NCBI RefSeq assembly: GCF_030440425.1
Contig: NZ_CP098023.1
Span: forward strand, 2,531,501-2,595,500
Origin: Microbulbifer sp. MI-G
GTDB lineage: Bacteria; Pseudomonadota; Gammaproteobacteria; Pseudomonadales; Cellvibrionaceae
Reading direction: 5' to 3'
DNA length: 64,000 nucleotides
A model generated the notes under the pieces. That model was given only the letters and a program-made list of their open reading frames with translations. It did no database searches and was not told the DNA's origin. The translations under genes were made by a program, and so were the position numbers. Below are positions 1 through 8,455 of the stretch, piece after piece (position 1 is the stretch's first letter; the number at the start of each line of letters is the position of its first letter).

Positions 1-1
1 G

Positions 2-370
2 AAACATTACCAGCACAAAAAGGATATCGGCCGTTTGCTTTCAAAAGTTTCTCTCAGCGGCACCGTCACTGCGGCGCTCCTGTTGCTGGTGCACCCGGCT
101 CAACTCCTGGGAGCCTTGGCACCGGGCCGAATACCAGAGGGTGAAGTACAAATATCCAATCCCACAAAACCACAGTGGCAAGCACCCATCTTGCCCACAA
201 TCCCGAAGGAAGACCCCTGGGTATCCTTGCACAGCCAGGTTGCCGCTGGAAACTATATTGCTCTTTGTAGCGAGTGGCGCAAACGACGCAAAGCTTCCGC
301 AGACGCCCCATTGCCGCGGGAATTACGCAGAAGAGCACAAAAACACTGCCGCATACTGCCAAAACCTTAG
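2..370 (+). CDS. Partial hypothetical protein (5' end outside window)
   Basis: The reading frame is open from the first bases of the window to a TAG at 368-370, so the start may lie upstream; a TTG at 35 is the only in-window start that gives a sensible N-terminus. From there the protein is 111 residues: a hydrophobic stretch at about residues 8-28 that could be a signal peptide or a membrane anchor, a proline-rich middle, and a basic C-terminus (SEWRKRRK and RELRRRAQKH) with two cysteines. I do not recognise the family. An opposite-strand frame also stays open here, which lowers the certainty that this strand is the coding one. Convergent with the short-chain dehydrogenase that follows. Confidence 0.35.
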   Translation, partial: KHYQHKKDIGRLLSKVSLSGTVTAALLLLVHPAQLLGALAPGRIPEGEVQISNPTKPQWQAPILPTIPKEDPWVSLHSQVAAGNYIALCSEWRKRRKASADAPLPRELRRRAQKHCRILPKP

Positions 371-473
371 CTCAGAATCCCGGGCACAATCGGTATTCTG
401 TTTGAGTGAGCTAAAGCATAAGGAAGAATTGCTGAAGACTTAACTCTCTATTGGATTACTCAGTAACCGCAAC

Positions 474-1250
474 TCAAAAAGCCGATAAACCGCCGTCCAC
501 CGCCAATGCCTGCCCGGAAACATAAGTCATCTTGGGCGAAAGTAATAACAACATGGCCGCAACCACTTCCTCTGCTTCTCCCAGGCGTTTCATCGGGCAA
601 CCCCCGGCCAGAAATGCCTGCATTGCTTCCGGGTCCGCTTTGGGGGCTTCCATCCTGGCCAACATGGGGGTCTGGCAATAAAAAGGGCAAATGGCATTGA
701 CACGAATCCCATACCTGGCATTTTCCAGAGCCGCTGTCTTGGTCAAGCCGATCACACCGTGTTTGGCCGCCGCATAAGCGGCAATTTTGGGTGCACCACC
801 TAAACCAGCCATGGAAGCCACATTGAGCACGGTACCGCCACGCTCCCTCATCAATGGCAACTGTTGCTTGAGACCAAAGAATACCCCTTTCAGATTGACA
901 TTGTACTGCAGGTCCATCGTCGCTTCGTTCGTGTCCTCTAAGGCCATCATGGGAGGCGCAATACCGGCGTTGTTAACCGCAATATCCAGCCGACCATACT
1001 CAGACTGGGACAACTCGGCCAAAGAAAGACCATCTGCCTCAACGGCAACATCGCAGCCCTGGGCACACACTGCAATACCGCTGCTGGCCAATGTATCCGC
1101 AAAGGTCACCAGTTCCGCTGTATTGATATCTCCCAGTACCAGTCTGGCACCGCGAACACCCAGCTCCCGAGCCAAAAGCCTGCCAAAGCCGCTGGCAGCG
1201 CCGGTAACCAGGGCGACCTGCCCGCTGAAATCCAGTATGGGGTCCCGCAT
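474..1250 (-). CDS. Short-chain dehydrogenase/reductase (SDR)
   Basis: A 258-residue classical SDR oxidoreductase with a full set of motifs: the NAD(P) glycine motif TGAASGFG near residue 17, NNAG near residue 92, a catalytic Ser (NVASMAG) and the YAAAK active-site motif near residue 159, and a C-terminal VDGG. Asp in LVLGDIN after beta-2 suggests a preference for NAD(H), an inference. The start is an ATG with GGAG about 7 bases upstream. SDRs of this size oxidise or reduce hydroxyl/keto groups of many substrates; the substrate cannot be read from sequence. It stands alone, facing away from the IS that follows, but a second SDR at 33595-34371 lies in a lipid-catabolism cluster. Confidence 0.9.
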   Translation of the reverse strand: MRDPILDFSGQVALVTGAASGFGRLLARELGVRGARLVLGDINTAELVTFADTLASSGIAVCAQGCDVAVEADGLSLAELSQSEYGRLDIAVNNAGIAPPMMALEDTNEATMDLQYNVNLKGVFFGLKQQLPLMRERGGTVLNVASMAGLGGAPKIAAYAAAKHGVIGLTKTAALENARYGIRVNAICPFYCQTPMLARMEAPKADPEAMQAFLAGGCPMKRLGEAEEVVAAMLLLLSPKMTYVSGQALAVDGGLSAF

Positions 1251-1414
1251 AGTTAACTCCTTTCACAGGTGCTCTACAAATTATTAAATTCAATAGGTTA
1301 AAACTTGTTTGGTACAAGCAGGATCAAGATAAACTGTTCTACAAGAAATCATTTCTTCATGTTCTGAATCACCCCGGGTTTCTCGGAGGCTAACTTTCTT
1401 GAGAGAATTAGCCA

Positions 1415-1735
1415 ATGAGCAAACGACCTGGATACTCCCCCGAAGTACGGGAACGCGCAGTTCGCATGGTGTTGACCGGCGAGCACGAGCACCAATCACG
1501 CTGGGCAGCGATCACATCTATCGCTTCCAAGATCGGCTGCACACCCGAGACCCTACGATCATGGGTCAACAAGATGGAAGTCGACAATGGTACTAAACCC
1601 GGCACCACCAGCAGCGACGCAGCCCGCCTCAAAGAGCTGGAGCGCGAAGTCCGTGAGCTGAAGCGCGCTAACGAGATCTTGCGCAAGGCTGCCGCTTTTT
1701 TCGCCCAGGCGGAGCTCGACCGCAAACCGAAGTAA
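1415..1735 (+). CDS. IS3-family transposase OrfA, copy 1
   Basis: A 106-residue OrfA with an N-terminal helix-turn-helix (about residues 8-60, including the WVNKMEVD segment) that should bind the terminal repeats, followed by a leucine-zipper-like helix ([21 protein letters not shown] region) for multimerisation. The stop TAA overlaps the orfB ATG (1735). A T TTT TTC heptamer at 1696-1702 sits in the correct zero frame for -1 frameshifting into the orfB frame, as used by IS3 elements to make the OrfAB fusion; that use here is inferred. Confidence 0.92.
   Translation: MSKRPGYSPEVRERAVRMVLTGEHEHQSRWAAITSIASKIGCTPETLRSWVNKMEVDNGTKPGTTSSDAARLKELEREVRELKRANEILRKAAAFFAQAELDRKPK
1696..1702 (+). promoter_or_regulatory. 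T TTT TTC slip site for -1 frameshifting (orfA-orfB)
   Basis: The heptamer has zero-frame codons TTT TTC in orfA and lies 33 bases before the orfB ATG; a -1 slip enters the orfB frame, which is open here. The same site is at 17339-17345 in copy 2. Function is inferred from IS3-family biology. Confidence 0.55.
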
Positions 1736-2631
1736 TGGTGGCATTCATTGACCAGGAACGTGAGGCGCACGGTGTCGAGTCAATCTGTGAGGTTCTGCCG
1801 ATTGCACCGTCGACCTTTTACCGCTGCAAGCATCTACAGGCCAATCCAGAGCAACGCTGTGCGCGCGCTCAACGTGACGATGAGCTGAAGCCTGAGATCC
1901 AGCGGATCTACGAAGAAAACCACCGCGTCTATGGTGCACGCAAGGTCTGGAAGCAGCTTAACCGTGAAGACGTAAAGGTCGCCCGCTGCACAGTTGAACG
2001 GCTGATGAAGGTACTGCAATTGGAAGGTGTTCGAAGAGGCAAACGTTGCGTTACGACTATCCCGGATGAGCTGGTCGATAAGCCGCTGGATCTGGTGAAT
2101 CGCGAGTTTACGGCAGAGCGCCCCAACCAGCTTTGGGTGGCCGACATAACCTATGTCGCAACTTGGTCTGGTTTTGTTTATGTCGCATTCGTTGTCGACG
2201 TATTCTCCCGCCACATTGTTGGCTGGCGCGTATTAAAGAGCCTTCAAACCGACATTGTGCTTGATGCTCTGGAGCAGGCACTCTGGGCGCGAGGTAAGCC
2301 CCGTGGCGTTACCCATCACAGTGATCGAGGTAGTCAGTACCTGTCAATTCGATATACCGAGCGGCTTAGTGAGGCGGGTTTTCAGGCGTCAGTCGGCAGT
2401 GTCGGCGACTCCTACGACAACGCACTGGCAGAAACCATCAACGGTTTATTCAAGGCGGAGGTCATCCACAGGGCAGGTCCCTGGAAAGGGCTGGATGAGG
2501 TTGAACATGCAACCTTGACCTGGGTCGACTGGTTTAACCATCGCCGCATTCTTGGGCCAATTGGCGATATGCCTCCAGCTGAATACGAAAACCTGTATTA
2601 TCAACAAACCGAGTCTGCCCAAGCGGCATGA
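1735..2631 (+). CDS. IS3-family transposase OrfB (DDE integrase), copy 1
   Basis: A 298-residue catalytic subunit: an HTH_21-like N-terminal segment (YGARKVWKQL near residue 67), then the retroviral-integrase fold. The DDE residues fit D in VADITYVA (about residue 138), D in HHSDRGSQY (about 199) and E in DNALAETINGLFK (about 234), with the usual K/R spacing after E. The reading frame is intact, unlike the copy at 17.4-18.3 kb. It is probably translated both by coupling at TAATG and as a frameshift fusion with OrfA. This is the likely active source of the second copy. Confidence 0.92.
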   Translation: MVAFIDQEREAHGVESICEVLPIAPSTFYRCKHLQANPEQRCARAQRDDELKPEIQRIYEENHRVYGARKVWKQLNREDVKVARCTVERLMKVLQLEGVRRGKRCVTTIPDELVDKPLDLVNREFTAERPNQLWVADITYVATWSGFVYVAFVVDVFSRHIVGWRVLKSLQTDIVLDALEQALWARGKPRGVTHHSDRGSQYLSIRYTERLSEAGFQASVGSVGDSYDNALAETINGLFKAEVIHRAGPWKGLDEVEHATLTWVDWFNHRRILGPIGDMPPAEYENLYYQQTESAQAA

Positions 2632-2670
2632 CTCAAATCAAATTGCCTCCGACAAACTCGGGGTGATTCA

Positions 2671-2995
2671 AACTGCCCACAGCCTGTCTTGCCATGTTGA
2701 AAAATCTAGCCACTGCGCCACTTCTTCATGCAGTCTTCCACTGTCATCTGCACCCACTTGGCAGGCACTAGGTACCAGTACAGTCTTAAAAACACCTCAA
2801 CATTGGCAATCTTTTCTAACTATCTCTGAAAGAAACTCACTGTACATTATTACAACAGTTGTTGCTCTGGGGTTTGAGTATAGAACCAATCAGTCAACCT
2901 GTGTTTCTGTCATGTCAATGATGATATTGATTGGCGCCCTTTGTTACCCGTTGCCTATACTGGAACAAGCGACGTACTTTTTCCGGGACCGGTCG
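2671..2995. other. Gene-free stretch after IS copy 1
   Basis: No supported gene. The frame of the following helical protein stays open back into the IS, but the residues encoded here are low-quality (many Thr, Ser and His) and look like chance. The promoter of the next gene should lie here, though I could not pick a clear -35/-10 pair. Confidence 0.4.
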
Positions 2996-3451
2996 ATGCG
3001 GTACAAAACTGTTGAGGAAGTGATTCAAGAAGGAAGGGATTTTCACGCCAAATTGGCATTACAATACGAAGAGTACGAGCAGTTGGCCACCAATAAACGG
3101 GTTGAATTATTATTGGATCAACTCAGGCGACGGGAAGATTCTATGAAGCATTCGCTGGAAAATTTTCATGCGGATTTACCACCCGGCGCTCTGCATACCT
3201 GGGTACAGTTTGCCCCGGAAGGGCGGGAAAAGGAATTTTTGCAGCGGCTGCGCTGCATAGATATTGATAGCCTTGATGATATTGCCAAATTTGCCCTGGA
3301 TATAGAAATCTACCTAGCAGACCAGTATCGGGATTTGTCTCAGGGCGCAGAAACCCCCTCTGCAAGGGAAGCCTTTGAACGCCTGCGCCAGTTGGAAGAA
3401 CTTGAAGAGCACACTCTATCAATGAACCTGTTCAATCTGCGCGACTACTGA
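2996..3451 (+). CDS. Small helical protein, ferritin-like architecture possible
   Basis: Predicted 151 residues starting with MRYKTVEEVIQEG. The sequence is almost entirely amphipathic helix, rich in Glu, Arg and Leu, with Glu and His spaced along helices (FHAKLALQYEEYEQLA, EDSMKHSLENFH, LEELEEHTLSMN). That arrangement recalls rubrerythrin/ferritin-like or hemerythrin-like four-helix bundles, but a canonical metal-binding EXXH set is not obvious, so function stays unassigned. I chose this ATG because it begins the regular helical sequence; upstream in-frame codons run into the IS. It converges with rsmC. Homologues in related genomes would decide the start. Confidence 0.6.
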   Translation: MRYKTVEEVIQEGRDFHAKLALQYEEYEQLATNKRVELLLDQLRRREDSMKHSLENFHADLPPGALHTWVQFAPEGREKEFLQRLRCIDIDSLDDIAKFALDIEIYLADQYRDLSQGAETPSAREAFERLRQLEELEEHTLSMNLFNLRDY

Positions 3452-3494
3452 GTCAATCCACGTCCAACTTCCTTTCAACTGGGACGAAAGCTAT

Positions 3495-4511
3495 CTAACA
3501 AAGACGCAGCCTGTAGACACAGAAACCATTTTCTTGACACATCAGCTGCACATCTGAATAGTAGCGCAAGCCTTTTTCCACTAAAGAGATAAACGCATTC
3601 ACCACAAAAAGCGTTGTTCCGGTTGATTTCAAAAGCCGGGCGCTGTTCTGTAAGAAACGATTAGTCAGCCCTGCCTCCACTTGGAACCCCTGGTGGAATG
3701 GGGGGTTACACAGCACCAGATCAGCGATGCCACAATCAAGTTCGGCACCGGCATCAGAGGGTGTGACGACACCGGTCAAACCCCGTGTGCGGAAATTCTG
3801 TTTACAAGCGAGCAAAGCGGCAGCATTATTGTCAGTTGCGGTAAAATGGAAGTTACCCCGTGATGCCAATTGAATACTGAGATAACCATACCCACAACCC
3901 AGGTCCACAATGCGGGCGCCCTCCCTAGGCAGTTCTGTGGTGAATTGCCGGGCGAGTAACGCACTGCCTTTATCAATCTTGTTCCAGCCAAACAGTCCCG
4001 GTTTGCTGTACAGACCGCCAAGCTCAGGCAGGCTGCGCAACCGGGAGTAGTCCAGCTCTCCGATCAATTTCCCGCCATTCGCATGAATAATACGATTGAT
4101 ACTGGAATAGTCATTGCCGTGCTTCTGCAATTGTTTGGCGGTACCAAGGCGCTCAGCTGCTTTTGCCGCGTAGCTTTTAATACCACTTTGTTTTTCTCCC
4201 AGCAGTACCAGCTCACCACCCTCACCAAGAAACCGCGGGGCCTGATTGATGATGTGGTGAACAACCGCCTTTTCCTTGGATACCTGATAAACAATGCGGC
4301 GATAGCTGCGGCTCAATTCCTCGAAGTGAAAGTCGTTAAAAAAGCTGCGTGCGGCTATACCCTCCGCCAATCCAGCAATATCCCAGCGGTTGGTGAGTAA
4401 ATCACCATTGAAATGAAATCCCGGCTGCAGGAGAGGCTTACTGTTTTCATCGGCGATCCACAAAGTTTCCCTTGGGGCCTTGAGCAGCTCCTGGAGTAGA
4501 AGGGCTGACAT
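3495..4511 (-). CDS. rsmC: 16S rRNA m2G1207 methyltransferase RsmC
   Basis: A 338-residue protein, close to the 343 residues of E. coli RsmC, which methylates N2 of G1207 in 16S rRNA of the assembled 30S subunit. The N-terminal half is the degenerate methyltransferase-like domain; the C-terminal half is the catalytic Rossmann domain with the SAM motif IVDLGCGYGYLSIQLA near residue 200 and the NPPFHQGF motif near residue 268, typical of amino-methylating enzymes. Translation starts 5 bases after the stop of rsuA, so rsuA and rsmC, two 16S rRNA modifiers, are probably cotranscribed. No strong ribosome-binding site is visible, consistent with translational coupling. Confidence 0.93.
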   Translation of the reverse strand: MSALLLQELLKAPRETLWIADENSKPLLQPGFHFNGDLLTNRWDIAGLAEGIAARSFFNDFHFEELSRSYRRIVYQVSKEKAVVHHIINQAPRFLGEGGELVLLGEKQSGIKSYAAKAAERLGTAKQLQKHGNDYSSINRIIHANGGKLIGELDYSRLRSLPELGGLYSKPGLFGWNKIDKGSALLARQFTTELPREGARIVDLGCGYGYLSIQLASRGNFHFTATDNNAAALLACKQNFRTRGLTGVVTPSDAGAELDCGIADLVLCNPPFHQGFQVEAGLTNRFLQNSARLLKSTGTTLFVVNAFISLVEKGLRYYSDVQLMCQENGFCVYRLRLC

Positions 4512-4516
4512 GCTAA

Positions 4517-5242
4517 TTACTTTACCGAAGCGATTTCATCTGGGGTAAGAAAGCGGTATTCACCTTCCCCGAGCGTTTCATCCAGGGAGATATCGCCAAT
4601 TTTTTCCCGATGCAGTGCCAAGACTTTGTTACCCAGGGCCGCAAACATTCGCTTAACCTGATGGTAGCGACCTTCACCGATAGTAACACGGGCTTCATTG
4701 GCAAGGAGTATCTGAAGCTTGGCAGGCCTAGTTCTCCTCCTTTCGCTATTCAGCCAAATGCCCTTGGCAAACTTTGCCACCGCCATCGCCTCAATCTTGT
4801 CTGCCAACTGGGCGTGATAGGTCTTTGCACAGTGATGGTTAGGTGAGGTCACCTTGTGAGACCACTGGCCATCATCGGTCAGTAGTACCAGTCCGGTGGT
4901 ATCGATATCCAGGCGCCCGGCGATATGCAGCCTGCCTGTGTTTGGCTCCTCAATTAAATCGAGCACCGTTGGATGTTTGGGATCTTTTGTGGCGCTTACA
5001 TAACCCATAGGTTTGTTCAGCATAATATAGCGAGGTCCCGGCTTCAGTAAAGGCACGCCATCCAGGCACAAAGAATCGCTTGCCTGCACCTTGACCGTTG
5101 GGTCAGTCACCACTTGATCATTCACGCTAATCCGCTGTGCCTTAGCCGCGCGCTTGGCATCGGAGCGGGAGAGACCGGTTACCTGGCTAACTGCCTTGTC
5201 CAATCGAATCGGGCTAGCCAATCTTGCGTTCACCAGAGTCAA
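4517..5242 (-). CDS. rsuA: 16S rRNA pseudouridine-516 synthase RsuA
   Basis: An S4-type RNA-binding domain at about residues 12-60 ([19 protein letters not shown]) is followed by the RsuA-family pseudouridine synthase core with the catalytic Asp in [19 protein letters not shown] and the C-terminal [13 protein letters not shown] motif. The run from GPRY to the EIASV C-terminus follows E. coli RsuA closely, including HHCAKTY, which favours RsuA (U516) over RluB/E/F. The start is uncertain: TTG at 5242 gives 241 residues and overlaps folD by 29 bases; an ATT codon nearer IRLDK would match the usual MRLDK start. Probably cotranscribed with rsmC and folD. Confidence 0.92.
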   Translation of the reverse strand: MTLVNARLASPIRLDKAVSQVTGLSRSDAKRAAKAQRISVNDQVVTDPTVKVQASDSLCLDGVPLLKPGPRYIMLNKPMGYVSATKDPKHPTVLDLIEEPNTGRLHIAGRLDIDTTGLVLLTDDGQWSHKVTSPNHHCAKTYHAQLADKIEAMAVAKFAKGIWLNSERRRTRPAKLQILLANEARVTIGEGRYHQVKRMFAALGNKVLALHREKIGDISLDETLGEGEYRFLTPDEIASVK

Positions 5243-6059
5243 CGGTCTGATAAATAAGAGTATTAATAGTCATAGGACCAACACCACCTGGAACCGGAGT
5301 ATAAGCGGCTACGCGCTGGGTGAGCGGCCCCAGCTCAATATCACCCACACCACCCGGGTGATAACCGGCATCCACCACAACCGCACCATTCTTGATCCAT
5401 TCCGCCTTGATGAACTCCGGCTTGCCCACAGCCCCTACCACGATATCTGCACGAAGGATATGCCCGGGCAGATTATGGGTACGGGAATGGCAGATAGTGA
5501 CTGTAGCATTGGCATTAAGCAGCATAGCCGCCATGGGCTTGCCCAGGATAGGGCTGCGACCGACAACCACAGCATCCTTGCCTTCCAGCGCAATATCGTA
5601 GGCCTCCAGCAGGCGCATAATGCCTTTGGGTGTCGCACAGCCATAGGCTTTCTCACCCATCGCCATACGCCCGAAACCCAGGCAGGTCACACCGTCCACA
5701 TCCTTTTCCAGGCTGATAGCGTCGAAGCAAGCGCGCTCTTCAATCTGCGCCGGCACCGGGTGCTGCAACAGAATGCCATGGACGTTGGGGTTGCTATTGA
5801 GTTCTTCGATCTTGGTAAGCAGTTGCTCAGTAGTAGTAGAGGAAGGCAACTCAACCTGCATGGAACCCATGCCAATGCGATGGCAGGCATTGCCCTTCAT
5901 CTTCACGTAAGTGGCGGAGGCGGGGTCATTGCCAACCAGGATGGTCGCCAGGATAGGCGTTTGGCCACCACTTTTTTCCTTAAGTGCGGCTACTCGAACT
6001 GAGAGTGCCTCCTCAGTTTTCTGTGCCAGAGCCTTGCCGTCCAGAATCAGTGCAGACAT
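5214..6059 (-). CDS. folD: Methylenetetrahydrofolate dehydrogenase/cyclohydrolase FolD
   Basis: A bifunctional cytosolic enzyme converting 5,10-methylene-THF to 10-formyl-THF with NADP. Visible are the catalytic-lysine motif [14 protein letters not shown], the [13 protein letters not shown] nucleotide-binding loop and the signature [14 protein letters not shown] at the C-terminus. From [13 protein letters not shown] the protein has 281 residues, normal for the family; an upstream ATG at 6077 would add six residues (MIEIAS) that the family lacks, so the inner start is preferred. Its end overlaps the rsuA start by 29 bases. Confidence 0.95.
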   Translation of the reverse strand: MSALILDGKALAQKTEEALSVRVAALKEKSGGQTPILATILVGNDPASATYVKMKGNACHRIGMGSMQVELPSSTTTEQLLTKIEELNSNPNVHGILLQHPVPAQIEERACFDAISLEKDVDGVTCLGFGRMAMGEKAYGCATPKGIMRLLEAYDIALEGKDAVVVGRSPILGKPMAAMLLNANATVTICHSRTHNLPGHILRADIVVGAVGKPEFIKAEWIKNGAVVVDAGYHPGGVGDIELGPLTQRVAAYTPVPGGVGPMTINTLIYQTVDSGERKIG

Positions 6060-6284
6060 AGATGCTATCTCAATCATTAACAGGTCATGTGCTATAGACC
6101 GGAATCTGCCTCAAAGCCCTCTTACTAGAGGGGACTGACAAAGCGGATTTCAGAGCGGATTGACAAGCTGCCCGGTCAAAATCGCATAATCTGCTATTTT
6201 CGCATAGGTTGAAAATAATTTCGTCACTTCCGGGCTTTGATGAGCAATAGAATAAACCTCTTAAAAAATAATAGTTTAGAGGCG

Positions 6285-6313
6285 TTGACTCCTGAGGAGG
6301 TGGGCAGTACTAT
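6285..6313 (+). promoter_or_regulatory. Sigma-70 promoter of the tRNA operon
   Basis: TTGACT at 6285-6290, a 17-base spacer and TACTAT at 6308-6313, followed by a GC-rich discriminator (GCGCGC). The layout is that of a strong stable-RNA promoter under stringent control; the stringent part is inferred from the discriminator. It lies about 85 bases upstream of the first tRNA, and folD reads away on the other strand. Confidence 0.75.
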
Positions 6314-6396
6314 GCGCGCACTTCGCCGGCAACTCAGTCTGCAAAGCCTCTGTGCAGAGGGTAATATAGATTGAATAGATGCGAAGAGTTGGTATG

Positions 6397-6473
6397 CGGG
6401 GCATAGCGCAGTCTGGTAGCGCGCCTGCTTTGGGAGCAGGATGTCGGGGGTTCGAATCCCTCTGCCCCGACCA
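6397..6473 (+). tRNA. tRNA-Pro (TGG)
   Basis: A 77-base cloverleaf with encoded CCA. The acceptor stem CGGGGCA pairs with TGCCCCG, the anticodon stem is CCTGC/GCAGG and the loop TTTGGGA gives anticodon TGG. The T-arm GGGGGTTCGAATCCC is standard. First gene of the three-tRNA operon. Confidence 0.97.
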
Positions 6474-6491
6474 ATCAGCCGGTTTTACCTT

Positions 6492-6568
6492 GCGCCCGTA
6501 GCTCAGCTGGATAGAGCATCCGCCTTCTAAGCGGATGGTCGCAGGTTCGAGTCCTGCCGGGCGTGCCA
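6492..6568 (+). tRNA. tRNA-Arg (TCT)
   Basis: A 77-base cloverleaf with encoded CCA. The acceptor stem GCGCCCG pairs with CGGGCGT (one G-T), and the anticodon loop CTTCTAA between CCGC and GCGG gives TCT, reading AGA. It lies 18 bases after tRNA-Pro. Confidence 0.97.
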
Positions 6569-6679
6569 CCTTCCAGGTGGTTCTGGTTTGGCATAAAGGG
6601 CTTGGCCCTCGCCAGTCTGGTGCGAGTTTGACCCGGTATTTCAGTACCGCCACAAAGTACTGAAGCATATCACTGTTAT

Positions 6680-6756
6680 GGTGGCCGTAGCTCAGTTGGT
6701 AGAGCACAGGATTGTGGCTCCTGAGGTCGCGGGTTCAATCCCCGTCGGCCACCCCA
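6680..6756 (+). tRNA. tRNA-His (GTG), integration target
   Basis: A 77-base tRNA with the extra G at position -1 (6680) opposite C73, typical of tRNA-His, acceptor GTGGCCG/CGGCCAC and anticodon loop TTGTGGC giving GTG. It is complete and followed by the operon terminator. Its 3' half and the terminator recur at 21797-21875, marking it as the attachment site of the prophage-like element. Confidence 0.97.
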
Positions 6757-6790
6757 AATAAGCCTTTAAAATCAGGCAATTAAAAACCCT
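6712..6790. repeat. attL: tRNA-His 3' part plus downstream sequence
   Basis: Seventy-nine bases starting TTGTGGCTCCTGAGG, identical to 21797-21875 except for two substitutions, with a constant offset and no indels. The tRNA is intact on this side, so this end keeps the functional gene. Confidence 0.9.
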
Positions 6791-6809
6791 TCCCTTCGGA
6801 GGGTTTTTT
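6783..6809 (+). terminator. Rho-independent terminator of the tRNA operon
   Basis: Stem AACCCT/AGGGTT around a TTCG-type loop, ending in a run of T. The 5' part of the stem falls in the att repeat, so a variant terminator also follows the right att copy. Confidence 0.85.
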
Positions 6810-7047
6810 CATTTTTGGCACAATGTACGAATGCAGTGTACGAATTTTACCCCCTAATCGACTTTTAGCTGGCCTGAAATAGCAAATAAGCGGGGGGGGA
6901 CCTCTGATCTTTTATATTTCACTGCCCCAAAATTCACTGCGCCCTAGAGCCTGTTAACACGCCGGAATCCATAGAGAGCCATAATAATTGGCTACTTATG
7001 CACTTATTGGAAGCTACTTACTTGCAGAAATTTTTCAACAAAATTTC
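6810..7047. promoter_or_regulatory. Left end of element 1, candidate integrase arm sites
   Basis: No gene is seen. Just inside attL the motif TGTACGAAT occurs twice in direct orientation (around 6825 and 6838), separated by a few bases. A diverged version (TGTGGTAAT, also twice) occupies the matching place after attR. Paired direct repeats beside an att core suggest arm-type integrase-binding sites; this is inference from position and repetition. Confidence 0.4.
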
Positions 7048-7224
7048 TTAAGAACCTTTCTTTTTTCTACTTAACCAAAGAGATAAATTTGCCACAAGAA
7101 AAGTTGACAAAAACACCCAGCCTGATTCACTTTGTTTGACTACACCAGCCAACATTAAAATTCCTAATGCTACTGCTGATAAAGCTATGGTTAGTGCAGT
7201 GGGGTATATCGGTTTTTCTTTCAT
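7048..7224 (-). CDS. 58-aa two-TM protein, candidate bacteriocin immunity protein
   Basis: A small gene starting MKEKPIYPTALTIALSAV, with a strong AAGGAG 8 bases before the ATG. It encodes two hydrophobic segments (about residues 9-28 and 35-51) and ends in the basic tail SRKKKGS. It lies 60 bases downstream of a double-glycine bacteriocin-like precursor, with a 9-bp stem-loop between them. Small two-TM basic proteins next to precursor genes are often immunity proteins in bacteriocin loci, and that is the inferred role; the sequence itself matches no family I know. Confidence 0.7.
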   Translation of the reverse strand: MKEKPIYPTALTIALSAVALGILMLAGVVKQSESGWVFLSTFLVANLSLWLSRKKKGS

Positions 7225-7252
7225 ATTCTCACTCCTTTTTTCATGCTTGAGA

Positions 7253-7275
7253 CGTGGCCTTTAATCAAGGCCACG
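7253..7275 (-). promoter_or_regulatory. Intergenic stem-loop between precursor and membrane-protein genes
   Basis: A perfect 9-bp stem CGTGGCCTT/AAGGCCACG around a 5-base loop. On the coding (minus) strand no T-run follows, so it looks like an RNA-stabilising or partial attenuator hairpin that could raise precursor mRNA over the downstream gene. Confidence 0.55.
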
Positions 7276-7284
7276 CCGTAATAT

Positions 7285-7485
7285 CTACTTCATCGCATAT
7301 TGAATAGCCATGGCTGAAGCGAAAATTGAACCGCCAAGAAGTGCCGCAGTACCCCAAACAGGTGCCGTAACAGTTAGTCCAAGAGCCAATAGACCTCCAG
7401 CTACTCCAACAGATGCGCCGTAAGCAGCATCATTACTAACCCCACCACTTACCTGTTCAATTTCATTCATAGTAAGTTCTTTCAT
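7285..7485 (-). CDS. Double-glycine-leader bacteriocin-like precursor peptide
   Basis: A 66-residue peptide. Residues 1-15 (MKELTMNEIEQVSGG) form a classical double-glycine leader (an ELxxxEIxxVSGG pattern) that C39-peptidase ABC exporters cleave after GG. The remainder is a Gly/Ala-rich, hydrophobic 51-residue core with GASVGVAGG and GTAALLGGSIFASAMA, resembling class II or colicin-V-type microcins. The ribosome-binding site GAGG is 8 bases upstream. It lies just downstream of the exporter pseudogene at 7509-8250, in the same orientation. With that exporter broken, secretion would need another C39 exporter. The assignment rests on leader and context; antimicrobial activity is not shown. Confidence 0.82.
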   Translation of the reverse strand: MKELTMNEIEQVSGGVSNDAAYGASVGVAGGLLALGLTVTAPVWGTAALLGGSIFASAMAIQYAMK

Positions 7486-7508
7486 TTTATTTTCCTCTAA
7501 ATTAAGGG

Positions 7509-8250
7509 TTATGCCAACTTATTGTCAGCTAGATTTATCTGCCTCCCTGCAGACCTAACCGTTTCCGGTCTATGAACAACCAATATTCTGGTAATGGCGA
7601 GCTGCTGAATATGCTGGTTAACCAGCGATTCATTCGCCATGTCCAGATGACTGGTTGCTTCGTCCATGAACAGGATGCGAGGCGCGCGCCAGCACAATTC
7701 TTTGCTTTTGACCGCCGCTAAGGCTGGTTCCCATATCACCAACAAGGGTATTGTATTCCATGGGCATACGCATAATTTCTTCATGGATACACGCCATATT
7801 CGCGCAGTGGACTATACGTTGGAGATCTACCTGAGGCTCGAAACAGGCGATATTGTCACCGACAGTTCCAGCGAGCAATTGATCGTCCTGCATAACACCG
7901 GCAATTTGGCTGCGATAATTTGGCAGTTGCTTTAGGGGACGGCCATCAATCAGGATTTCCCCTTCGGTCGGCTCCAGCAAGCCCATCAGACATTTGAGCA
8001 GTGTGGTCTTGCCACAGTCACTGGGACCAACTATCGCAACGGTTTCACCAGGCTCAATGGTAAAGTTGACACTTACGCTTTCCTTCCGGGCATAGTGACT
8101 GCCAGCAAGCCAGATAATAACGGCAACCACCCAGGCTAAAAGCAATGACAAAATGATAGTGTGTGAAAGACGGGGCAAAAGCAGAATCTCACCGTGCAGT
8201 CGGTCTGCTTGTTTTTCCATGACTTGCTGGCGGAACAATCCTGGCACCAC
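7509..8250 (-). pseudogene. Bacteriocin exporter remnant: HlyD N-terminus fused to ABC ATPase, frameshifted
   Basis: From a GTG at 8250 (AAGGAAG just upstream) the first 60 or so residues read as the N-terminus of an HlyD-family adaptor: LFRQQVMEKQADRLHGEIL, then a TM segment and YARKESVS. The frame then jumps without a break into the nucleotide-binding domain of a C39-type ABC exporter: Walker A GPSDCGKTT (Asp replaces the usual Gly), Q-loop, and signature LSGGQKQR. After RIVLARA the frame is lost; the Walker B continuation RILFMDEATSHLD lies in another frame ending at 7509. So an internal deletion fused two genes and removed the exporter's peptidase and membrane domains, and a second, small deletion broke the ATPase. 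Confidence 0.85.
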
Positions 8251-8455
8251 AACTTCCTTACTACAGCTTAACTACAGCTTATTTTTATGGCCTACTTTTT
8301 TACTTTTTTGTGACAATGTAGTCAATAGGATTGAATTACGAATCATTACAGCGACAGCTCCAAGACCAAGGGATTCAGCTTAATATTCGTCTAGAGAGGC
8401 TGCAATCGGTCGCCGGTTTTTTATTCCGTATCACCAAGTGCGTACAGTCGGCCTG

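Larger units (their letters stand above)
1365..2670 (+). mobile_element. IS3-family insertion sequence, copy 1
   Basis: A complete 1306-bp element. The ends are 26-bp inverted repeats starting TGAATCACCCCG (1365-1390) and matching the complement of 2645-2670 with two mismatches. It carries orfA and orfB overlapping at TAATG. A nearly identical copy lies at 17008-18313 in the same orientation. No 3-5 bp target duplication is visible (flanks GTTC and AACT), which suggests a rearrangement at one or both ends since insertion. Confidence 0.93.
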
